This document shows positions 6,334-9,242 of a DNA stretch of 9,242 nt, piece by piece. Source of the stretch: an uncultured Alphaproteobacteria bacterium. GTDB taxonomy: Bacteria > Pseudomonadota > Alphaproteobacteria > Sneathiellales > Sneathiellaceae. Both the position numbers and the translations under genes were made by a program. Positions within the stretch are counted from its first letter, which is position 1. Every line of letters begins with the position of its first letter. The notes beneath the pieces are model-generated. The model was not told the origin of the DNA and made no database searches. It was given only the letters and a program-made list of their open reading frames with translations. The DNA is taken from the NCBI GenBank assembly GCA_937910835.1, contig CALEMG010000061.1, positions 1 to 9,242 of the forward strand. Reading direction: 5' to 3'.

Positions 6334-7623
6334 TCAACTCACATGAATTCGTTCTATATCTGCGCCGCAAGCTGCAAGTTTCTCTTCCAACCGCTCATAC
6401 CCACGATCCAGATGGTATACACGGTTGATAACGGTTTCTCCCTCCGCTGCCAAGCCTGCAAGCACTAAGGAGACCGAGGCACGTAGATCAGTGGCCATGA
6501 CCGGAGCTCCAACAAGGTGATCAACGCCCCGAACAAGGGCTGAATGGCCATGCACAGTTATGTTGGCACCAAGGCGTGCAAGCTCAGGGACATGCATAAA
6601 GCGATTTTCGAAAATCGTTTCGGTGATCATGGCAGCCCCATCGGCAACGGTCATCAGCGCCATGAATTGCGCTTGCATGTCTGTCGGATAGCCGGGATAG
6701 GGCAGGGTCATAATATCAACGCCGCGAATGGTTCCGTTTTCGCGGGAGATTATAAAGCCGTTTTCTGTTTCTTCGATCTCGGCCCCGGTTTCGATCAAGG
6801 CATCCAGCACAGCTCGGATCAATTCGGCCTCTGTATTGGTAAGCTCAATTTTTCCGCCAGTGATAACTGCTGCAATGGCATAGGTTCCGGTTTCGATCCT
6901 GTCCGGCATCACACGGTAATGCGTGCCATGAAGGTTATCGACACCTTGAATGACCAGTCTATCCGTGCCTTCACCCTCGATCTTTGCGCCCATCTGGCAT
7001 AGGAGTCGGACGAGATCGGTGATTTCAGGTTCCTTGGCCGCGATTTCAAGGGTCGTCGTCCCTTTCGCGAGAGAAGCGGCCATTAATAAGTTTTCAGTCG
7101 CCCCGACAGAAACGGTTTCAAAGCGAATTTCCGCGCCCTTTAGCCCTTCCGGTGCTTCGGCTTCCATATACCCGCCTGTAATAGCGATCTTTGCACCCAT
7201 TTGTTCAAGCCCGCTGATATGCAGGTTCATTGGTCGAGTGCCGATGGCGCACCCGCCGGGCAAGGATACTCGAGCCTTTCCGATACGGGCAAGAAGCGGC
7301 CCCATGACAAGAGCGCCAGCCCGCATTTTGCGGACGATGTCATAGGGAGCTTCTGTATTCGTGATTGATTTTGCGTTGATCGAGAGGGACCGCCCGTCAC
7401 TGCCGCCATTGGCGCTCTGCCCGTTCATAGCAGCAGTTGCGCCATGCTGACAAAGCAAGGTGATCAATGTTGAAATATCGGCAACATGAGGCAGATTGGA
7501 AAGGGTGAGGGTTTCTTCCGTCAATAGGCTGGCGACCATCAGCGGTAACGCTGCGTTCTTCGCGCCGCTGATTTCGATTTTCCCCTGAAGCGGCTTGCCG
7601 CCTCTAATGCGAATACTATCCAT
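6334..7623 (-). CDS. murA: UDP-N-acetylglucosamine 1-carboxyvinyltransferase
   Basis: 429 residues of the EPSP synthase superfamily. Transfers enolpyruvate from PEP to UDP-GlcNAc, the first committed step of peptidoglycan precursor synthesis in the cytoplasm. Key residues are visible: K22 in SGAKNA, the catalytic C125 in LPGGCAIGTRP, D315 in GYPTDMQAQ and R407 in HLDRGYER. Retention of the active-site cysteine is the state normally associated with fosfomycin binding, whereas some resistant lineages carry Asp. The loop around 66-80 is glycine/serine-rich and slightly longer than in E. coli. The ATG at 7623 has AAGAG/GAGAA about 10 nt upstream. It is the first gene of the tight murA-DUF2948-hisG-hisD-UPF0262 series. 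Confidence 0.99.
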   Translation of the reverse strand: MDSIRIRGGKPLQGKIEISGAKNAALPLMVASLLTEETLTLSNLPHVADISTLITLLCQHGATAAMNGQSANGGSDGRSLSINAKSITNTEAPYDIVRKMRAGALVMGPLLARIGKARVSLPGGCAIGTRPMNLHISGLEQMGAKIAITGGYMEAEAPEGLKGAEIRFETVSVGATENLLMAASLAKGTTTLEIAAKEPEITDLVRLLCQMGAKIEGEGTDRLVIQGVDNLHGTHYRVMPDRIETGTYAIAAVITGGKIELTNTEAELIRAVLDALIETGAEIEETENGFIISRENGTIRGVDIMTLPYPGYPTDMQAQFMALMTVADGAAMITETIFENRFMHVPELARLGANITVHGHSALVRGVDHLVGAPVMATDLRASVSLVLAGLAAEGETVINRVYHLDRGYERLEEKLAACGADIERIHVS

Positions 7624-7813
7624 ACTGAATTTCTCTTTAATTTTCCGCCCAGCTACAGCAGGGCAATTTCCAGATGCAGTGATTTAGCATTGAAATTTTG
7701 TTGAAAGAGCGGCTTTCATCTCATTTTGCGCAGGAAAGAAAAGAATTTAACATTTATTGGTTCTATCATTACTTGGTGCTCAAAAATCTCAATCGAATAT
7801 GTTCTGCGCGATG
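7624..7813 (-). other. intergenic leader between dcd and murA with two small hairpins
   Basis: This 190-bp gap holds no open reading frame that I can support. On the minus strand it contains an inverted repeat TGAAAG/CTTTCA with a 5-nt loop (7702-7718). It also contains GCCCTGC/GCTGGGC with one internal T-T mismatch and a 4-nt loop (7647-7664). The latter ends 23 nt before the murA ATG. Neither is followed by a T tract. I could not find a convincing sigma70 promoter; TTGAGA near the dcd end lacks a good -10 partner. The murA promoter and any dcd terminator are therefore unresolved. Confidence 0.4.
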
Positions 7814-8368
7814 TCATAGCTTAGGAAGCGTTACGCCTTCCTGCCCCATATATTTGCCGGCGCGATCCTTATAGGAAACTTCGCATGGTTCGTTCCCTTT
7901 CAGGAATAGAAACTGGCAGGCTCCTTCATTCGCATAAATCTTGGCAGGCAACGGTGTCGTGTTCGAAAATTCGAGAGTGACATGTCCCTCCCATTCGGGT
8001 TCTAACGGAGTGACATTGACGATAATCCCGCAGCGAGCGTATGTTGATTTGCCCAAACAAATAACCAGAACGTCACGCGGAATTCGAAAATACTCAACCG
8101 TGCGGGCAAGGACGAAAGAATTTGGCGGAATAACGCAAACATCAGTCTTTCTGTCAACAAAACTGGTGCTGGAGAATGCCTTCGGGTCTACGGTTGCCGA
8201 ATCGATATTGGTGAATATCTTGAATTCGTCAGAAACCCGAGCATCATAGCCATAAGACGATAGGCCGTAAGAAATGGTCCCCTCACGCTTCTGGCTTTCC
8301 ACAAAAGGTTCAATCATCCCTGTTTCCAGGGCCTGTGACCTGATCCATTTATCGGACAGAATGGACAT
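7814..8368 (-). CDS. dcd: dCTP deaminase
   Basis: 184 residues. Deaminates dCTP to dUTP, feeding dTMP synthesis through dUTPase; a homotrimer of the dUTPase-like fold. The family signature GKSTYARCG is at 106-114, with S108 and R112 in the positions of E. coli S111 and R115. The catalytic glutamate is E133 in VTLEFSN (130-136), equivalent to E. coli E138. The glycine-rich C-terminal arm (GKYMGQEG) that closes over the nucleotide is present. Start choice: ATG 8368 has GGAG with a 9-nt spacer, while an in-frame TTG at 8374 is only 3 nt after that site and is rejected. A sigma70-like promoter lies about 40-70 bp upstream, so dcd starts its own transcript. A monofunctional deaminase is most likely; a bifunctional dCTP deaminase/dUTPase is less likely from the E. 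coli-like signature. Confidence 0.98.
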   Translation of the reverse strand: MSILSDKWIRSQALETGMIEPFVESQKREGTISYGLSSYGYDARVSDEFKIFTNIDSATVDPKAFSSTSFVDRKTDVCVIPPNSFVLARTVEYFRIPRDVLVICLGKSTYARCGIIVNVTPLEPEWEGHVTLEFSNTTPLPAKIYANEGACQFLFLKGNEPCEVSYKDRAGKYMGQEGVTLPKL

Positions 8369-8406
8369 ACTCAATTTCTCCGCTCAAACAGCACAATTTG
8401 ACCGGC

Positions 8407-8435
8407 ATACTACAGACTGTAGCAGGGTGGGCCAA
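8407..8435 (-). promoter_or_regulatory. sigma70-like promoter of dcd
   Basis: On the minus strand there is TTGGCC (8430-8435), a 17-bp spacer and TAGTAT (8407-8412). Each hexamer matches 4 of 6 consensus bases, and the -35 is preceded by C as is common in Alphaproteobacteria. Transcription would start near 8400, giving a leader of about 32 nt that contains the GGAG ribosome binding site. A perfect 13-bp palindrome (8410-8422) covers part of the spacer and the -10, see separate entry. Confidence 0.55.
8410..8422. promoter_or_regulatory. perfect palindrome in the dcd promoter, possible operator
   Basis: CTACAG-A-CTGTAG: two perfect 6-bp arms around a single central base. It covers three bases of the -10 hexamer and ten bases of the spacer of the predicted dcd promoter, the position where a bound repressor would block RNA polymerase. 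CTGTAG half sites do not match a regulator I can name with confidence. As RNA the stem would have a 1-nt loop and could not form well, so a DNA-level role is the better reading. Confidence 0.4.
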
Positions 8436-8468
8436 GATTTATTGCTTGATTGGTTAATCGGCTATGAA

Positions 8469-8642
8469 TTAATCGGTGAGTCGGTCACGGTTCTTGATTG
8501 CGTCCGGCGCGGTCATTCCTCGATTGCGCTGCAAATCTTTGCGTTTGCGTAAATTAGTTCGCAATTCTTCCGCAAGACGTTGGGTTTTCTCCGCCTTCAA
8601 TTGCTGCTTGGAACTTTTGTTATTCGTTTTCTGTTCGTTCAT
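8469..8642 (-). CDS. small basic hypothetical protein, 57 residues
   Basis: An open frame on the minus strand from ATG 8642 to TAA 8469 encodes 57 residues. It is very rich in Lys, Arg, Asn and Gln, with no Cys, Trp, Tyr or Phe. The centre, LAEELRTNLRKRKDLQRNRG (23-42), looks like an amphipathic basic helix; the N-terminus is polar and probably disordered, and the tail is MTAPDAIKNRDRLTD. There is no signal peptide or membrane segment. A purine-rich AAGAAG precedes the start. It sits between the phosphatase terminator and the dcd promoter. From memory it resembles unnamed short proteins with an RLAEALRxNLxRRK-type core seen in Alphaproteobacteria, often near murA; I could not verify this. Function unknown; nucleic-acid binding is only a guess from charge. 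Confidence 0.62.
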   Translation of the reverse strand: MNEQKTNNKSSKQQLKAEKTQRLAEELRTNLRKRKDLQRNRGMTAPDAIKNRDRLTD

Positions 8643-8713
8643 TTCTTCTTGCCGGACAATTCACTTCCCATTTCAATAAACCGTATTTTTCATTGACGCA
8701 AATAAACAAAGAA

Positions 8714-8733
8714 GGGGAGCCAAAAGGCTCCCC
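8714..8733 (-). terminator. intrinsic terminator after the PhoX-like gene
   Basis: A perfect 8-bp stem GGGGAGCC/GGCTCCCC with a 4-nt loop. Read on the minus strand it is followed by a T-rich stretch (TTCTTTGTTTATTT), and it lies 28 bp after the stop codon of the PhoX-like gene. The plus-strand flank is less T-rich. It should isolate the phosphatase gene from the small gene and dcd. Confidence 0.85.
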
Positions 8734-8761
8734 AGTTTGCTTTTAGTGATATTATTGTTGT

Positions 8762-9242
8762 TTAGCTTATTGCATTGCCATCTTTACGGGATATGCCGAT
8801 GATCGTTGATCGTGGAACCGTCGTGCCGCCGCCCGGATAATGGCTGTTTCCTTTCTCGCCGGGATGCTGAACCCCGACGAAAACGGTCTTCCGGTCCGCG
8901 CTCCAGGCAAAGCCGGTAATCTCGCATTCTTTCGGTCCCACCAGGAAGCGTCTGATCTCGCCGGTTTCCGGATCGGCCAGAAGCATCTGGTTATTCCCCA
9001 TGCCGGCAAAATCCTTTGCGTTGGAATAGTTCCCGTCAGTCTGGATCCAGAGAAGACCGCTTGCATCGAACGCCAATCCATCCGGAGAATTAAACATGTT
9101 TTCTGCATTTACGTTCTTTGATCCACCATAGGCATCGCTATGAACTGTTGGATTGCCGGCAACTACAAAGAGATCCCACTCGAAGCTGTTTGCCGTATGG
9201 TCTGCATTGGCTGGGCGCCAGCGGACAACCTGGCCGTAGTGG
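8762..9242 (-). CDS. PhoX/DUF839 family phosphatase, C-terminal part (5' end outside window)
   Basis: The last 159 codons are visible, and the frame is open to the window edge, so the N-terminus, with any Tat signal, cannot be judged. WDLFVVAGNP, then FNSPDGLAFDASGLLWIQTDGN, AGMGNNQMLLADPETGEIRRFLVGP, ECEITG and FVGVQHPGE are the typical C-terminal PhoX/DUF839 series of beta-propeller blades. The conserved acidic residues and ECEITG lie where family members bind calcium and iron. Known PhoX proteins are periplasmic or secreted alkaline phosphatases that release phosphate from organic phosphate esters. Other DUF839 proteins are uncharacterised, so the phosphatase function is probable rather than shown. 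A strong terminator follows the stop, making this a separate unit from dcd. Confidence 0.88.
   Translation of the reverse strand, partial: HYGQVVRWRPANADHTANSFEWDLFVVAGNPTVHSDAYGGSKNVNAENMFNSPDGLAFDASGLLWIQTDGNYSNAKDFAGMGNNQMLLADPETGEIRRFLVGPKECEITGFAWSADRKTVFVGVQHPGEKGNSHYPGGGTTVPRSTIIGISRKDGNAIS

Noticed and set aside
6308..6370. Longer start of DUF2948 at 6370
   Set aside because: It would overlap the end of murA by 37 nt and add 21 residues unlike the family; ATG 6307 has a good AGGA site.
8369..8374. TTG start of dcd two codons upstream
   Set aside because: The ribosome binding site GGAG is only 3 nt away from it, while ATG 8368 has a 9-nt spacer and gives the normal N-terminus.
8274..8552. 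Plus-strand open frame across the dcd start and promoter
   Set aside because: It overlaps dcd coding sequence, the dcd promoter and the small basic gene on the other strand; no domain or ribosome binding site is seen.

Overview
The window is a compact, almost entirely minus-strand block of chromosomal housekeeping genes. It points to an alphaproteobacterium. The diagnostic signs are the order murA - DUF2948 - hisG - hisD - UPF0262 - low-molecular-weight phosphatase - infA - maf - RNase E/G - yacG - tRNA-Phe, and two families (UPF0262, DUF2948) that I know mainly from Alphaproteobacteria. The short form of HisG also fits. Moderate GC content and the lack of close rhizobial or rhodobacteral sequence signatures suggest a less-studied order, but I cannot name a genus.

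In transcriptional order (high to low coordinates), the window opens with the C-terminal 159 residues of a PhoX/DUF839-type secreted phosphatase (8762-9242). It ends at a strong intrinsic terminator (8714-8733). Next comes a 57-codon small basic gene (8469-8642), then a good sigma70-like promoter with a perfect 13-bp palindrome inside it (8407-8435), and then dcd (dCTP deaminase). After a 190-bp gap comes murA. From murA down to UPF0262 the genes are separated by at most 28 bp or overlap (hisG/hisD by 11 nt), so they look like one operon. After a 58-bp gap comes a CX5R phosphatase, then a 143-bp gap that probably holds an infA promoter. infA, maf, rng and yacG follow as a tightly coupled unit: maf/rng share TGATG and rng/yacG share TAATG. 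Finally tRNA-Phe(GAA) has its own good promoter (TGGACA-17-TATAAA) and runs off the left edge.

Functionally the block mixes nucleotide pool control (Dcd, Maf), peptidoglycan precursor synthesis (MurA), the first and last steps of histidine synthesis (HisG, HisD), translation initiation (IF-1), RNA processing (RNase E/G family), gyrase inhibition (YacG) and three conserved genes of unknown role (UPF0262, DUF2948, the phosphatase). This is growth machinery, not an accessory island.

I saw no mobile element, CRISPR array, phage gene, toxin-antitoxin pair or defence system, and found no supported gene on the plus strand. I did not find an undescribed multi-gene system. The points most worth a second look are the small basic gene upstream of dcd, the palindrome in the dcd promoter, the divergent RNase E/G protein, and paired inverted repeats upstream of the tRNA promoter. 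Several starts were moved downstream from the longest possible reading frame because of clear ribosome binding sites (hisG, DUF2948, dcd) or stop/start overlap (rng).
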